From contig MZZL01000390.1 of NCBI GenBank assembly GCA_002749535.1, positions 153,439-217,438 of the forward strand: a stretch of DNA of 64,000 nt, read 5' to 3'. Made by a program: the position numbers and the translations under genes. Below the pieces are notes generated by a model. That model did not search any database, had not been told where the DNA came from, and saw only the letters and a list, made by a program, of their open reading frames with translations. Shown here in pieces: positions 11,093 through 24,187 of the stretch; within the stretch, counting starts at the first letter, position 1; each line of letters starts with the position of its first letter. This DNA comes from Apophysomyces variabilis. Lineage: Eukaryota; Mucoromycota; Mucoromycetes; Mucorales; Mucoraceae.

Positions 11093-12019
11093 AAGTGTTG
11101 ACTTCATATACAAAATACCACAAGGCTTATGGTTACCGTATTACGGAATAGCCGTATGCCAACTGCGTGTTTAAGATGACGAAAGTTTAGAAGGATACTC
11201 ATTTTGTAACAGTTGATGGTGGATCACAGCTATTGCCATAGATCCATGGAGAAATGACAAGTAAAGATATATACTGCTAAACATTCATTTGCTGCGTTTA
11301 TACCACCTTTACGCAATGGTGCCATATCCACCAGTGCTTTTGGCAAGAAAGAAATTCCCGCCTATTGATTGCTAGACATATGGCTCTTCGTAGATTAGAG
11401 GGAATTAAGCACTGTCAATTACATAAGCTTTGCGTGTGAATGACCGGATGATTCATTTTATCATTGCCTTGTCTAAGAATATAACAACCTTCACTACCTT
11501 CACTATGACAGGTAAGTTTGACTTGCTATTGAGAATCCAATGTAGTACAATGTTTATCCGCAGCACTCTTTTTCTTAGACGAGCAATCTATGAGAAACGT
11601 TTGCAATGACCATGTTACAATAGAGCTTATCTCACACTTCGGAGGCATAACGCGAGATAACGGTTTGACCACACTTTGGCAGGCGAACCTCCTTGCCTTG
11701 ACTTGTACGCTTGGGAGCTTTTGAAACGTTTACGCGCTCAACCAAATCCGAACGATGTTTAATGATATATTGTAGCTATAGCACATATTTATGAATAATG
11801 CTATGCAGCGAGAAGATGAACATTCACCTTCGTTAATGGATTCGAACGAGCAGAAAGAAAGAAGTTACAAAGCGCCCTGTCGTTAATGTTTGCAGTGGCG
11901 GTGAAAGCGTGATCCAATCGTATTATTGATCACGCTATGTCGGAAGTGGGACTTCCGGGGAACACTCAAGCTTGTTGTCCTTGTGGTCCCCATTTCTTCG
12001 TCCAACTGTGGTGCCAATC
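11093..12019. other. Intergenic, no gene recognised
   Basis: Spacer between AP-3 beta and the Bap31 gene. Only short frames occur; the 3' end of AP-3 beta and the Bap31 promoter must lie here. Confidence 0.5.
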
Positions 12020-13037
12020 ATGATTTACTACAGATTGACCTTTTTCCTGTTGGTTACCGAGGTAAATACAGGCAAGGACTCGTATGCAGGGAACTGACGG
12101 AGCGCGCTCGCATAGATGCTGGTGTTTGGCATTCTCGTTGTGAGTTTTAACGACAAGCGGAACGTAGCCGACACTCAACCGTTACATTTAGTTGCCACTT
12201 CCCTCACACTGGCGTCGAGCCATGCTGAAGTTCATCTCCAATTCCCCAGTGGTAAGTCTTCCGAGGATCCAACCAAGACTGGTGATTGAAGTTTGCAATC
12301 TCTTGTTAGGTCGCGAGAGCGTTGCATATTTTGAAAATCATTTTCGCGTAAGAAAACAGAATAGCTTTTCACAATGAGCTGTATTGACTTTTCTTTTTCT
12401 AAAGCTTTATCTTTGTTTTATTCATTGGTACGTGTTTGCATAAGCTCGTGTTCGTATACTAACTGTAAGACGTTAGATACGATCAATCGGTTGCAGCGCA
12501 TCGAAATCGAAGCACAAGAAGAACAGGCACATCATCATGACTACAGCTATGAAACAAGCCTTAAAGTTAAAAAATTTTATGCCCAGAGAAACCTGTACCT
12601 GACTGGATTTACCTTGTTCTTGTCACTGTAAGCTAATCATAAGATTGAGGACATTCGAACTAATTATAGTCGTGTTTAGCATCCTGGAGAGGACGAGCAC
12701 GCTAATCATTCAGGTCCTTAAGCATGAAGAAGCACTTGAACACGTGAAAAAAGAGGTATTATTTTGTTTGTCGAAAATGTGTACTTATGTTTTACTATAG
12801 AACACTTCGGCGGCAAAGGATCAGCAACGTCTAGCCGAAATGGAATCATCCTATAAAAAAGAAATTGAGGAGCTAACCAAAGCAGTGAGCGAGTTGAAGA
12901 GACAGGAACAGGACTATGAAGTCTTAAAGAAGCAAGCGGCCCAGCAACAAGTAGAATACAACCGATTAGCGGATGAGCGTAATGCACTGGAGCAACTAGC
13001 AAACGGCCAACCTATAGAAGGCAAAAAGGGTGTTTAA
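12020..13037 (+). CDS. Bap31-like endoplasmic reticulum protein (Yet family)
   Basis: B-cell receptor-associated protein 31 family, a three-pass ER membrane protein involved in export and quality control of membrane proteins. Eight exons were traced: 12020-12061, 12116-12139, 12192-12251, 12310-12347, 12405-12427, 12477-12627, 12680-12755 and 12801-13037. They total 651 nt, 216 residues. The protein starts MIYYRLTFFLL, continues EMLVFGILVLPLP (membrane segment 1), has the family hallmark WRRAMLKFISNSPV, then a second hydrophobic segment before NRLQR. The signature KFYAQRNLYLTGFTLFLSL leads into the third segment, followed by a coiled coil. The C-terminus is KKGV, a di-lysine ER-retrieval signal of the KKxx type. 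Two exons are only 24 and 23 nt. The start was chosen because it gives the conserved N-terminus. Confidence 0.95.
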
Positions 13038-13506
13038 ACTCGTCTAAACATTACGATATCCTTGAGTGTATACGTAAAATAAAAGTTCATACCTTTGATT
13101 TCCGAGAGTTTGGCCTACAATCTAAGTAGTATGTCACAAAAATTAAACATCATAATTACTGAAGAAAAGGGACAGTTTTCGTTGCATCCGACATACAATT
13201 TTAGACTTGCTTACATAACTTTATCCATACGCTATTAAAAAAAAATAGGTTTTCAATTAAAGTGATTTTGCAATTCTCCTAATGTTTTCCAATATATATT
13301 ATCATATTGTTATTATCGTGTTGTAGGTTCGAGTCCCTCCTGCTTTTAACATTGACAGGTCAGCGAGCGTTACACGCTACTTGCTATTTATTTTATTAAA
13401 ACCGTATCTGGTGTAGCTTATTCGGACAAAGCGGAAAGTAAGGCCGTGAAACCACAAATAAGGAAAACGGTAAAGCAATGAAAATGTATTATGCGTACGT
13501 AACTTT
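13038..13506. other. Intergenic, no gene recognised
   Basis: AT-rich. GGTTCGAGTCC at 13327 is identical to a tRNA T-loop consensus, but flanking stems do not pair and no tRNA body precedes it. No inverted repeat flanking the Tc1-like remnant was identified here. Confidence 0.45.
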
Positions 13507-14690
13507 ATGGACGTTGATCCATCTGAAGCAATACACACAACCCGAGAAGCTCTTCTTTTCGCAGAATCAATGTCACTGAGAAAAAAGCACAAATATCCAA
13601 AAGCTAAGATGAGAGATTCTTACCGAAAGTACACTCCAGAGCAAATTGAGAAGGTTTTTGATTTAGTCATTGAGGAGAATTATACAGCCAAGGACGCAGC
13701 TTTACTGACTGGGATAAATGTTCGTACAGCTCAAAAGTATATCAAAATATACAACAATGATATACAGAGACGACTTCCAGGCACATATAATAAGCCTTGT
13801 GGGAGACCTCGTAGTAAGCTAATTGACGAGCATTCGAAGTTTCTTCTAGACCGTATCGAAAAGAATCCTACCGTTACATTAGAGGAACCAAAAGTTAAGG
13901 TTTGTGAGCAGTTTGAAGCTTTGAAAATCTGAATTTCGGCTATACATAGGCATTGGGTGAATAATTGTCATTTTAGCTTGAAAAGCTCGAAAATATTACA
14001 GTAGCAAGAAGTTCTGACGGGAGAATTGCTTTGTGTAAAGCTATTATTGAGCAATTCCAGAGTATGGAAGAGTTGGATTTTGCAAAAAATTGTGTTTCGT
14101 TGATGAAGCCGGTTTTAACCTGCATACTCAGAGAAACTTCAGACGTTCATTAAAAGGTAAATCTGCAAAAGGTGTAATATCTAAAGGTAAAGATGTCACG
14201 TTTACAGTTTTAGGTGCAATATATCAAGCTGGCATCATAGACATATTAGCTAAAAAACCAGAAGCAATCTCAGCGAAGAAAAGAAATGTTGTTGTGTAAG
14301 AAAGTAAAGGTAAATGGTAAAGTTGGAACCAGAATTGACCATTGTATATCTTACTTATTCAGCGTCATGGATAAAACGGCCTTTCATACCGTTATATTGT
14401 TATGAATAATGCACCTATTCATAAGCCGAAAGTGATTAGAAGAGTGATTGAAGAAAGAGACAACAAATACCTATATTTACCACCCTATTCACCTTTTTAA
14501 ACCCAATCAAGGAATTTTTGGCCAAGAGTGAATGCGGATGTTAGAAAAATGCCATTAAGAGGTGATGATCGACTGACGGATTGTATTTGTCAAACAGTTG
14601 GAAAAGTAAAACGAAAAGACTGCGAGGGTTGGATTAGACATTCACCATTATTCTTTCAATGGTGTCTAAACGAAGAAAGAGATCATTAAA
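13507..14690 (+). mobile_element. Dead Tc1/mariner-like DNA transposon
   Basis: Remains of a DDE transposase in broken frames. 13507-13932 encodes a helix-turn-helix DNA-binding part (KYTPEQIEKVFDLV, then NYTAKDAALLTGINVRTAQKY), and 14090-14299 the catalytic start with FVDEAGFNLH (first Asp). Around 14402-14421 the block normally reading DNAxIH is NNAPIH, so the second Asp is lost. Near 14505-14525 the LPPYSPF-LNPI block needs a one-base shift and the residue after NPI is Lys where the family has the catalytic Glu. Stops follow. The copy is therefore catalytically dead. Terminal inverted repeats were not found. Confidence 0.85.
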
Positions 14691-15975
14691 CTGATAATAA
14701 TTTATCAACAATAAGGAAGTAAAATCAATAGGCTTATTGTGAGCCAAAAAGAATCTATTCATTTGGAAGATTCCTTCTTGACAACTGGTAAAAAAACCCA
14801 GGTAGTTGCAGTTATAACTTGTTATTGGTGCGAAATATTGTTTCATCATAATGTGAGGGGGAGAGCATGTTACTCATCAGTAGGAGCGGTCATTGGGCAT
14901 CTTGATAAGCAAGGTACTGTCCTGCATTGTACCTGTCCTTCTTGTTGGACTAACTGATTTGATTTCGAATGGATGAAGAACCATATATCAACTTACGAAA
15001 CACTACAACACAATATTCCTAGCATCTCCATTAAAGCCAAGAAAGATACTTATCTCTTTCGCCATGCGTCTTCATCCTTGCATTCACCAAGCGGCCCAAG
15101 ATCGCTGGCAAGAATATTTTTACGTTGTCCCCTGTTGCAACCATCATCAATCCTTACAATGTGCATTTATACAGCAAATCATAGATCAAGCGAACATGGT
15201 GTCATTGAAACAATACCCAATAGCATATAGCATGCTAAAGCAAGCCTTGGAATGCGGAATTGCCGAACTTGCCTTATTTTCTCTGGACGTTTGTACAGCC
15301 TGATGACATTATGGTCCGCGACGCAACCCCGGTCAAATGCATTGAATTCATTTTAACCGACTTTTGCAGGAAATTTCATAGCAACGCGTTTCATCAGCTG
15401 AAGTATGAACATACCAATTGGATTGATCGAGTCGTGCCAATTCTCCAATAGTTCGGCGGCCACTGCCTCCGTATGCATGGCCGACTAGACATCACCCGTC
15501 AAGAAACTGACGATGCAATGTCCTTCTGTCTCAATCTTCTCCCACACTCGACCCCAGATACACCCGCCATCACCAACAGATCCGCACAATATGGCCGATA
15601 GTATGTGCAATTATTGCCGAACTCGATGCTCACCAACATCCGCGATTGGATTTAAGATAATATCATGACCCAGGTCCGGGAAACGACCTACTGCAATGGC
15701 TCGACGCTCTCCCTCCTGAACCAGGCTAGGCACGTCAAGGCCGACACCCTTTCTTCCTTCTTCTTCCTTTTCCATTTTCTTTCCATTTCACTACATTCTT
15801 TTCTCTTTGTCCCTTTCTATTTTTACCCTATTCTTCCGACCTTTTCCCTGTCTCATCTACAGGGTTTTTATTCTATGCTTTTTCGTTTTTGAGCTGTCTC
15901 GAACAAAATAGGTATGATACAGACGATGTGTTCAAATAAGGACGGTAAACAAAAAATAACAAAATTTTAAACGAA
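14691..15975. other. No firm gene; possible decayed coding pieces
   Basis: 15064-15303 and about 15470-15600 on the plus strand contain codon-like stretches (for example GRLDITRQETDDAMSF) interrupted by stops. They may be remnants of an unrecognised gene or element. A long C/T-rich tract lies at 15745-15860. Product unknown. Confidence 0.35.
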
Positions 15976-17858
15976 TTATTTATTGGAAGTTGTTTGGCCG
16001 TTAAATAATAACTTGTTTGGCGTCTTATTCTGTATCTTCTTTGCGACATTCTTTGTCGCGAACTGATCAAGAGCCTTGTACACGTTCTTCGGTGATGGAT
16101 CCTTCAGATCAGGTATCAATAGGGCAGCCACACCGCTCACATGGGGAGCAGCCTGGGAAGAACCGCTCAAGACATGGGTGGCATTCGGAGACCCAACATA
16201 GATACTTTTCACGTCTACACCTAATAAAAAGTTTAGCCATCTGTTGGTTATGCTATTATAATGTTACCTGGGGCCAAAATTTGAATACACTTGCCGTAGT
16301 TACTGTCAACGTCAACAACATCTGCTTTGTCCGTGGCAGAGACGGTCCAGACATTAGGGTTGCGGGCTGGCACAACAGTGCAAGCATCACTAGGAATCAA
16401 GTTAGTTTCTCAAGTACCATTGGAGTAGGTAAATAACCCAGATACGTACACTTTGTCGTTACCGGAGGCAACAATGACCGGAATACCAGCCTTCACAGCA
16501 GCTGTAACGGCTAAGAAAAGAAAAGGAAAGATGTGTTACGTGAATCCCTGCATAATGGTAGCGGTGCTAGCTACCTTTGTCCAGTGTTTCTGAAGCTCTA
16601 TTTGTATCGGAGACACCAAGTGACATATTGATAAGCGCACGCTTCTTGTACTTGGCTGCATCCTTCGTAGCCCATTGAATGCCTCCGAGAAGCATAGAGA
16701 CAGTGCCCATGCCACTTTCGTCCAAAACTTGAACGGACACCACATTCGCTTTTTTGGCTACACCATACGTCTTTCCAGCGATGATGCCAGCAACATGAGT
16801 GCCGTGGCCTCCGCCATTCTTGTCAGCGTCGTCACCTAGAGCCGAGAATCCCCATTGCGCACGACCTTGCAGATCTTCGTGCTTAATGTCGATTCCGTCG
16901 TCCACAACATAAACACGAACGCCAGAACTAGATCTAAATTAGTGGACAATTTTGACTGGAAAATTTGTGGTTGAATTACCCTGCACGAGAGTTGTAGATG
17001 TAAGGCTTCGAATAATCGGGTTTGCGCTCGGATATGCGGACAAGATTCCATTGAGCGTTCTTCTGCTTGATGTAACTGACGCCTTTGGAAGAAGTTGTGT
17101 TCGTGGCCTTAGCAGCCTTGGTTTTCGTACTTGTGGATTTTCCTTTTTTGGAAGCGATCTTCTTTTTTGTCTCGGATTTCTTTTTCGATTCGAAAGAAGT
17201 TACTACAGGCTTCTTGTAATTAGGACAGTTTTTGTCGTGCTCCAACTGATGTAGACTGGTAATCTTCTTCTTTCGTTCGATATTGCCATTTTCAGGCTCT
17301 GTGTTACTCGAGTTGTGGAGACGGACATGGCGCTAATTAAAAGTAAGCACGTGGTATTCATTCCAAATCCATATTAGCTTACAATATAGTAGCGTTTCTC
17401 CATATCAGCAGGGTGACCCAAATTGAATTGGATCTTGTCGTCTGGAACAATCGACACCACCTCATCAAAAAGTCCCACCAAATGTTTGACGAGCGAATGA
17501 TTCTCGATATTAACACTAAGAGCTTTAAATGTGTCGCCAATGTTGTACGTATCCATCACATCAACATGGTTATGTTTTTTTAGATTGCAACGTTTAACGT
17601 GTCTTGAAGGGCGCTCTTCCAAGATTTGTACGGCATCGCCCAAAAGACTTTCAATGAAGTCGGCGGCGCCATCAACAAGCTTAGGAATAACTAGCAGTAC
17701 GAATTATTCAGGCAATTCTACGATGAATTAAAAAGCTTACAGTCTTTGATACAGGCAGTTTGTTTCAATTGGACGATGTAGTTGTTATCGACATTGTAAG
17801 TCGCAGAAACGGTAGCCAAAAAGAAAAGGCAAAGTAAAAGGAAGGGTTTAAGGGTCAT
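15976..17858 (-). CDS. Secreted subtilisin-like serine protease (peptidase S8, proteinase K type)
   Basis: Seven exons on the minus strand: 17741-17858, 17383-17690, 16980-17332, 16575-16933, 16450-16510, 16268-16389 and 15976-16220 (1566 nt, 521 residues). It begins with a hydrophobic signal peptide (MTLKPFLLLCLLFLATVSA) and an inhibitor I9-like propeptide. Next comes an unusual stretch of about 45 residues rich in Lys, Ser and Thr (KKKSETKKKIASKKGKS) before the catalytic domain. Triad: Asp in VYVVDDGID, His in GGHGTHVAGI, Ser in SGSSQAAPHVSG; the oxyanion Asn is in VASGND. The family hydrolyses peptide bonds outside the cell or in the vacuole. The Ser motif reads GSSQAAP rather than the usual GTSMASP. 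The gene stands alone between gene-poor stretches. It is intact as far as can be seen. Confidence 0.95.
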
Positions 17859-20800
17859 TATCTGTTTGCTATCAAATCAAATAAAGCAAACAGAGAATTG
17901 ATGGTGGAAAAGGAAAGGATGGAATGGGAAGCAGAAAGAAGAGAGTGATGAAGGGCAAGCAATAAGTAATTTGACACCAATTCTTAACAGCAGCATGTTT
18001 TTACCGTTGTACGAAAAGTAGTAATGGAAACCAAAGAAGAAACATTATTACTCGTATTGGAATACGAAATCCATCTATGTAGTGCAAAAAGAATAAAACT
18101 CAACAAACACCAGCGGGAGACGCATGGAACAATTTTTTATGGATACAATTGTTCTATCTAGTTTGTTTTCGCGGAATTGGTATAAAAGCGTTATTGATCG
18201 ATGTGCCACAACCATGATTTAAACTCAACTCATGCTACGAAACAAACCACAATATGACACCGACTGTTGTGCAACTGCAGCAAACAAGGTTCGCAGATCA
18301 AAGAAAAAACACGCGCAAAGTTATTCAAGGGTTGAAGCCATTATAGTATCATTATTGACCACATTATATTCTTATATATATATCAATACCCAAATGTGCA
18401 TCTTACCGTATCGGTTAAAGTGGAGTGATATAGTCGAACCCGGTGGTCACATCTGGATTCAAAATTAACCGGCTTATCAGACGATTTCCGCTCCTGAGGG
18501 ATAATGAAGGAAAAAAAAACAGGGAACTACTATGCGCACTAATGGGTTTGGGTCATTTTACTAAAGGACCAATTTCATATTGCGTCGACCAGTCATGGCT
18601 GTGCCTTCCTGTGACATAATGCCGTTGTTACTGCGTAAAGTGCAGTGTAAATAGGCATATAGAGTAATAAGCAACGTTTAAAAGAAGAATAAATACTTTG
18701 GTTTATATACATAACTGGAGTAACCTTGTTCCTTTCGCAGAGAACAAAATATTAATACTTGATGAAGTCTTCCTCGTTAATACATATAACCAAGCGGGTT
18801 TGATATCATTTTTACCGAGATTTCGGAGGGTTAATGTCTGGTACAACTTGCGTCCCGAACAACATGCGCTCGCTATTGATGCCATACAGTATTTCCACAG
18901 CACTAAGTAAAGAAGATGAGCAAGGAGAACCCACTTAATTATAGTTGAAATTGGCGGATCACCTTTGCGTAACAGGTGTGATAGTACAGTGCAAAAGGCT
19001 AATATGGCTAATAAAAATTAAAAAGCAACAATTATGACATTTACGGTATTTCATTCTATGAGTTTTCAGTCTGACTATGTCGAGGAAAGTTGAAACAAAA
19101 ATTCAAGAAACCGTATGGAGCTTGCCTTTTCAGACCGGTAACCAAACCATCTAACCATCAAATCGTGTGAAAGTGACTGAGGGTACTCCGTTAGCTCGCT
19201 GCTGCATGTATACACAAAAAGCCATTTTGCTTAAGGATCGTGTAATCTCTCTTTAAATGGCAAAACCCCTGAGAAAAATTGAAGCGATGTCTGTGTAGTA
19301 TTGAGTACAGCTAATAGCCATCATTTGTACCCTAAGTTGTTTGTCTTGATTTGTGCCTTGGTGTGTCATTATAGATGGATTTGTAAACCGCTTGACTTCT
19401 CCGTTAATCTTTTTGTTTCCATCTATCATTTGTGTTACACGCCCAAACACATCTTTCAGCACCCACCTTACGTTTGCACTATGCACACCAATTTCTTACT
19501 GTGGCTCGCAGCTTTTCCCTCCCTTGTGTAGGTACCTGTTTGTTCTCTCTCCTCTTCCTAGTTCGCTGCTTGCTCTTGTTCCTCTCTCCTTTTTGCTTTC
19601 TTTACGTATGTTCGCTTTTTAGGCGTTTCTTGTTGTCTGTACGTTTTCCCTTTGCTGGAAAGGTCTTTTTGACATCCGCAGAAGGCTTGAAGGTTTGCAG
19701 CACCTGACAGGAACTATAACGTTAACAGAGATGAATAACACCACATATATAGAGGGACAAAGTCTCCCAGTTACCGAGTGTTAGGTAGGGAGCTATTCAC
19801 CAACCAAAACCTTAGCCATTGATAGAAAAGCGATGGATACTTTGTCGTACATCAACACACAGGTGAAGGCAACAAGCAAATAAGGTTAGCATGAAGAAAT
19901 GGCTATATAGTAAGATACATTCACAGATACAATAGACGGTGTATAAATGGATGGCACCTTTTAAGTGAATCAGGAAGAAGCACCCTTTAGACTAGCACGC
20001 ATTGCTATGCAATGCAATGCTTTCATCCTTGAAATGACACGAAACACCTATTCAATCCAATTTAACTCGACCTTCCTGTCAGCACAAGTGTTGCCAAATA
20101 AGTACACGTCTTGGCTGCGGTATGTTAAACCTTCTGTTTCTGAAACGCTTTAACAGTCAGTTCATCTTTGAGCATTAAGACCTTAACAAGGGTATGCTAT
20201 GTCCTGCTAGAAACTGACCTCGCATTGTAGGAAGTGTTGCTCTGTTAACGCTGTATGAAATCCGGGATTTAGGCACCTTAAGTCGGAGCAGAGTGCAGCA
20301 ATAGAACGCATTATGTTTCTCCCAGTGTCATTTGTATGCCGCGCTATTTGTAGAAAGCCCAGATGCAGATATTTTATCGGCAGACAACTCCGGTTTAAGC
20401 ATGGTGAAGAAGCGCCGACTAAGCGGAGCAGAGCCGGATCGGCACGGCTACGGGAAGCTGAATCCAGTTTTGGACAGTCATCTACGATGATGCATACCAA
20501 AATCGTGGGCATTTTTTTGGCATGACGATTTACATTGAAGCAATCATTTCGCGCTGCCGAATTGGAAACGTTTACGTGGACCGACAATGCATAAGTGCAT
20601 CCGTTTATAAGACCTACTAGTCAAAAGGATAACCTTCTAAAGTTTGACATATTATAGCCATCTATTGATGTAATACAAATAGTGCCGCTTTTACTTATTG
20701 TATATGCATATATCTTGACCTACCAAGAGGTCCATTTAAGAAAACAGGTATACATCATTAAGACTATGGTTGTTTGGACTTCACTGTTAACGAGGACCTT

Positions 20801-22247
20801 TACGGCCGGGGAAATTAGTTTGTTCTTTGAGTATGTTCTCCCTGAAAGAAGTCAGGACAAAGCCCGATCCAACACAGTATACATACCCTAGCATATCCTT
20901 TGTCTCTATGCTTTAACTTACATAGTCTGTCTCATGCGCAATCACGGTTGTGCTGCGAAATGCTACCTCATATCTGCAATTAGTGGCCCAAATCGTTTAT
21001 GCATCGCTTCACAGTGTCTGAAATGCACAAATATTTGGCCGATAACCGGCGGGAGTTTTCTGGCCAAATACAAAGAATGATGGTCTGTACAGAAACATCA
21101 GAAATGGAACCAAACCAAAGGAACTTGGATTTGATACGACCATCATTGCAAGAGCAGTGATTTGACTTGTCAAAATTGGTCAATTCACAGCACGAAATAT
21201 TGCCGAGGACCCATGGAACGAAAAGATAAGCAGGCAGAGGCAAATTAATCCATCTATCAAGTCGTAACTTAAGATATCCTGATACAATACGGAACGATCA
21301 AAGACGGTCCAATGGCGTTGACAGCGCGACTATGGACTGCCGCAAAACAGCGTCGTTTTTTGAAGAACTGTAACTGTAAGGACGGAGCGCCATCAACCAA
21401 GGAAAGCGAAAGCATGAATATCAGTTCCTATTCATGATATCCAGAAATGTGTTTTTGCAGAAAAAACAGTATATACGTTGTATATGTGCTATAAGCTGTC
21501 AGGCGAGTTTTCATTTTTTCAGTTTTAATTTATAATTTAAGCTTTTCAGATAGACTGAGAAGTTGCAGATGTTTCGAGTATTATTACGGGATGGGTCTAC
21601 AGTGATAGAAGACATAATAATGTATTGAAGCAGATTTGATGTGTAGACGAAAAAAAAGTTTTCGAAAAGGCAAAGTGTTTTCTCTGATCATGTGGATGGG
21701 ACTTTTACAATACGTCGGTAATTTTACCCAAGTAACGCGACGTTACCATCCACTTCCACTGCTTCCAGTCAGAGAGGATATCGTTCCGACAACAAACCTA
21801 CCATTAAATGACGTTTTGTATCATTCCAAGTTGAGCGGGTAAAGACGTGATATCCATCAAGCTGTGTAAAAATCGGCTTTGTTGAAAAGGGAATATCTAT
21901 TTTTGGGAAAGTTCAGGAATTCATGCAGAATCAGAAAGGCTGAAAATTCTGTGAGGTCAACAAGGTGACGGTTACCCCCCGCTACAAATTACTCTCAGCC
22001 TTCTATTCCTCATATGGGTAGCGTTTAAAGGGAAAAAGCCTCATTCTGCTTCTCATGGTCTTCTCTAATGGAACAAAAAGAAATCCCGCTAATTCTGCGA
22101 CCTATGAATGGGAAACATTGAGAACTCGTTTGGAAGAGATGTCGTCATGGACAAGATGTACGTGACACAAGATTCTACCTCCGCAGAAAAGGTCCTCTTT
22201 CTCTCCCTTGGACAAAGCGCCCCGTCTTCAACTTCCTAAACATTCAG
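17859..22247. other. Gene-poor stretch, nothing recognised
   Basis: Over 4 kb with only short frames. Minus-strand frames at 20207-20587 and 20980-21243, and pyrimidine-rich plus-strand frames at 19301-19707, are open by length but show no family signature and no consistent splice signals. Old transposon debris is possible, but I could not identify a type. Confidence 0.45.
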
Positions 22248-23222
22248 ATGGATTCTCCCAATAACGACAAGACACAATCACAAAATGAGAACAAAAAATC
22301 TCAGGACAACGGTCGTAGGAAGTTCTCATCATTACCTCCTCCACATCCTGTGACACCACCACCGCAGAAGGAAGACATCTCCAAGTTGCTGTCGCCATGG
22401 TGGGCGGAAGAACCTCCGTCCGCCCGACCTCTAAAGAAAAAAGGCATCTACAGCATTTTCAATTTTTCCCGAACAAGTGCAACACAGGAGGTAGCAAATG
22501 CCCAAGTCTCTGGTCAAAAGAAACAAGCATGGAAAGAAAACTGCTTACTACTTACAAAACGGGAAGGCAAGCCGAAGAGCAACGCACTAAAGCATCAGTT
22601 CGGTGAAGAGTGTAGTATGATCTGCTTCCTTCGACAAGAAAAGCAAATGCGCAAGAACAAAGTCGATAACTCGGCTACTGCTGTTAATTGGAGCCCCTTT
22701 TACGGCAGCTGGATTGTTTTTGCCTCCTCAAGGACAAGATGTTTAGAACACATTGAGGGTAAAAAGCTATTGTACATTGCAAAGAAATCTTACATAAAGG
22801 AAATGATAACTTTAGCAAAAGAGATCGTCAAGAAAGACATGTAATTGATGAGCTAATATGCTTGAGCATTGACTTTTAGTTTGATTAGGCCAGATTATCG
22901 TGTCATTCATCTCGGAGAATACTTTGAACAATCAGGAGAAGATGGTAGGCATCGTACCCCGATTTTCTTTACTCATCTTTTCTATTCCTTCTTCACAGCT
23001 AAACAGCTAATCGTAAAGACATTCACACCCCTTCAAGAGCTCACTGCGCAATACATGGAATCCTGGAAAAATGGATCACAGACTACATTCTTTGCCCGAT
23101 TTTGGGAAGGTGCAAAACGAGGAGACGCATTTCTTCTTGTCAGAGACGGCACGAGGCGCATGATTGAAAATGCTTTTCGGTTCACAAAAACCGACGGAGA
23201 CCATAGCGATAGAAAAAAATGA
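22248..23222 (+). CDS. Hypothetical protein, three exons
   Basis: Not recognised. Exons 22248-22840, 22880-22944 and 22999-23222 join with the frame preserved (882 nt, 293 residues). The introns are 39 nt (GTAATT...TTTTAG) and 54 nt (GTAGGC...CACAG). The first part (residues 1-70) is disordered, with Asn/Gln/Lys and a proline-rich segment (SSLPPPHPVTPPPQKED). After residue 70 it becomes a mixed, Lys-rich sequence with hydrophobic blocks (NWSPFYGSWIVFASS; LIRPDYRVIHLGEYFEQSG). No signal peptide or membrane segment is evident. The open frame across two joins argues that it is a real gene, possibly lineage-specific or fast-evolving. Confidence 0.65.
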
Positions 23223-24187
23223 GCATACATTATGGTCTTCCAAAGAAAGGCCATTAGTCACCTATTTCCGTTACATCTTACTTACCCTTCCACTTGCCCA
23301 AATATTTGAATAACCTTTGAGAAACGTCCCATTACCTTGTGTCACTCTCTGTTGGCTTGCGAAACTAACCATCTGTTTGAAGCTCGGTCCCCCAGCGAAT
23401 AAAGTGCGCAACGGCAAGAGCGTACTAACATTCGTACAATCCTTCCTAATACTGAAAACAAACGAAGTAAAGAAACATCTTATAGTCCTCGCAGAAGATT
23501 GGACCATATGTAAAAGAAATACCATATGCCTGAGGAACCCAGCGAACCTTTCTTTATCATTACCAGATTTGCGATAAGGAGAGACGTCACGTACAATGAC
23601 AATAACCTAGCATTAAGCGGCAGCGTATCGGCGATTGCAGCTAATTGAAAAGGTGAGTAGATGTTATGATTAGGTTGCTAATGGTAGGGTAGATTATTTC
23701 GAAGATAAATCGGAGCAAGGTAAAATCCAATAGGACTAGTTGACAATGCAAGCTTTTGTTAAATCAAAGGCGCAAAGACGTATATTACGCTTCTCTTCAA
23801 AAACGATTGCTTCTTAATGAGTGAAAAATTTATGATTGGACACTCATGCTGATCTTTTTTTTTTCTTCGACCAAGTAGCAGCCAGACCGGACAGACATTG
23901 AGCTGGTGCAACTCGTATCTATGATCAAGCAGTCGCGCATCCTTCTATTTGTGGTTTTTTAGATGTATGGTCTAAACAGGATACAATTGCATATCATGTC
24001 ATGCAAGGCTTAAAAAAGACGTTGAGATTGTAAACGGAGCGTTTTTCTTTCTTTCTTTTTTTGGCCTTTTTTACGTCTCCATAACATCAGGATTCGTCTA
24101 TATGATGCATTTGAAGTAGGAAAATTTACAGGAGAAAGATATATATATATGTACAGAGCAACAAACAGAGTATTTAGCTAAACTAAT
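23223..24187. other. Intergenic, no gene recognised
   Basis: Spacer between the convergent orphan gene and DnaJ gene. It contains T-rich runs near 23857-23865 and a short AT microsatellite near 24141-24151. Nothing else seen. Confidence 0.5.

Noticed and set aside
13323..13345. tRNA gene suggested by GGTTCGAGTCC
   Set aside because: The flanking bases do not form a T-stem, and no D-arm, anticodon arm or acceptor stem can be drawn upstream.
20207..21243. Minus-strand frames of 126 and 87 codons
   Set aside because: No family signature and no link between them; probably fortuitous or unidentifiable debris.
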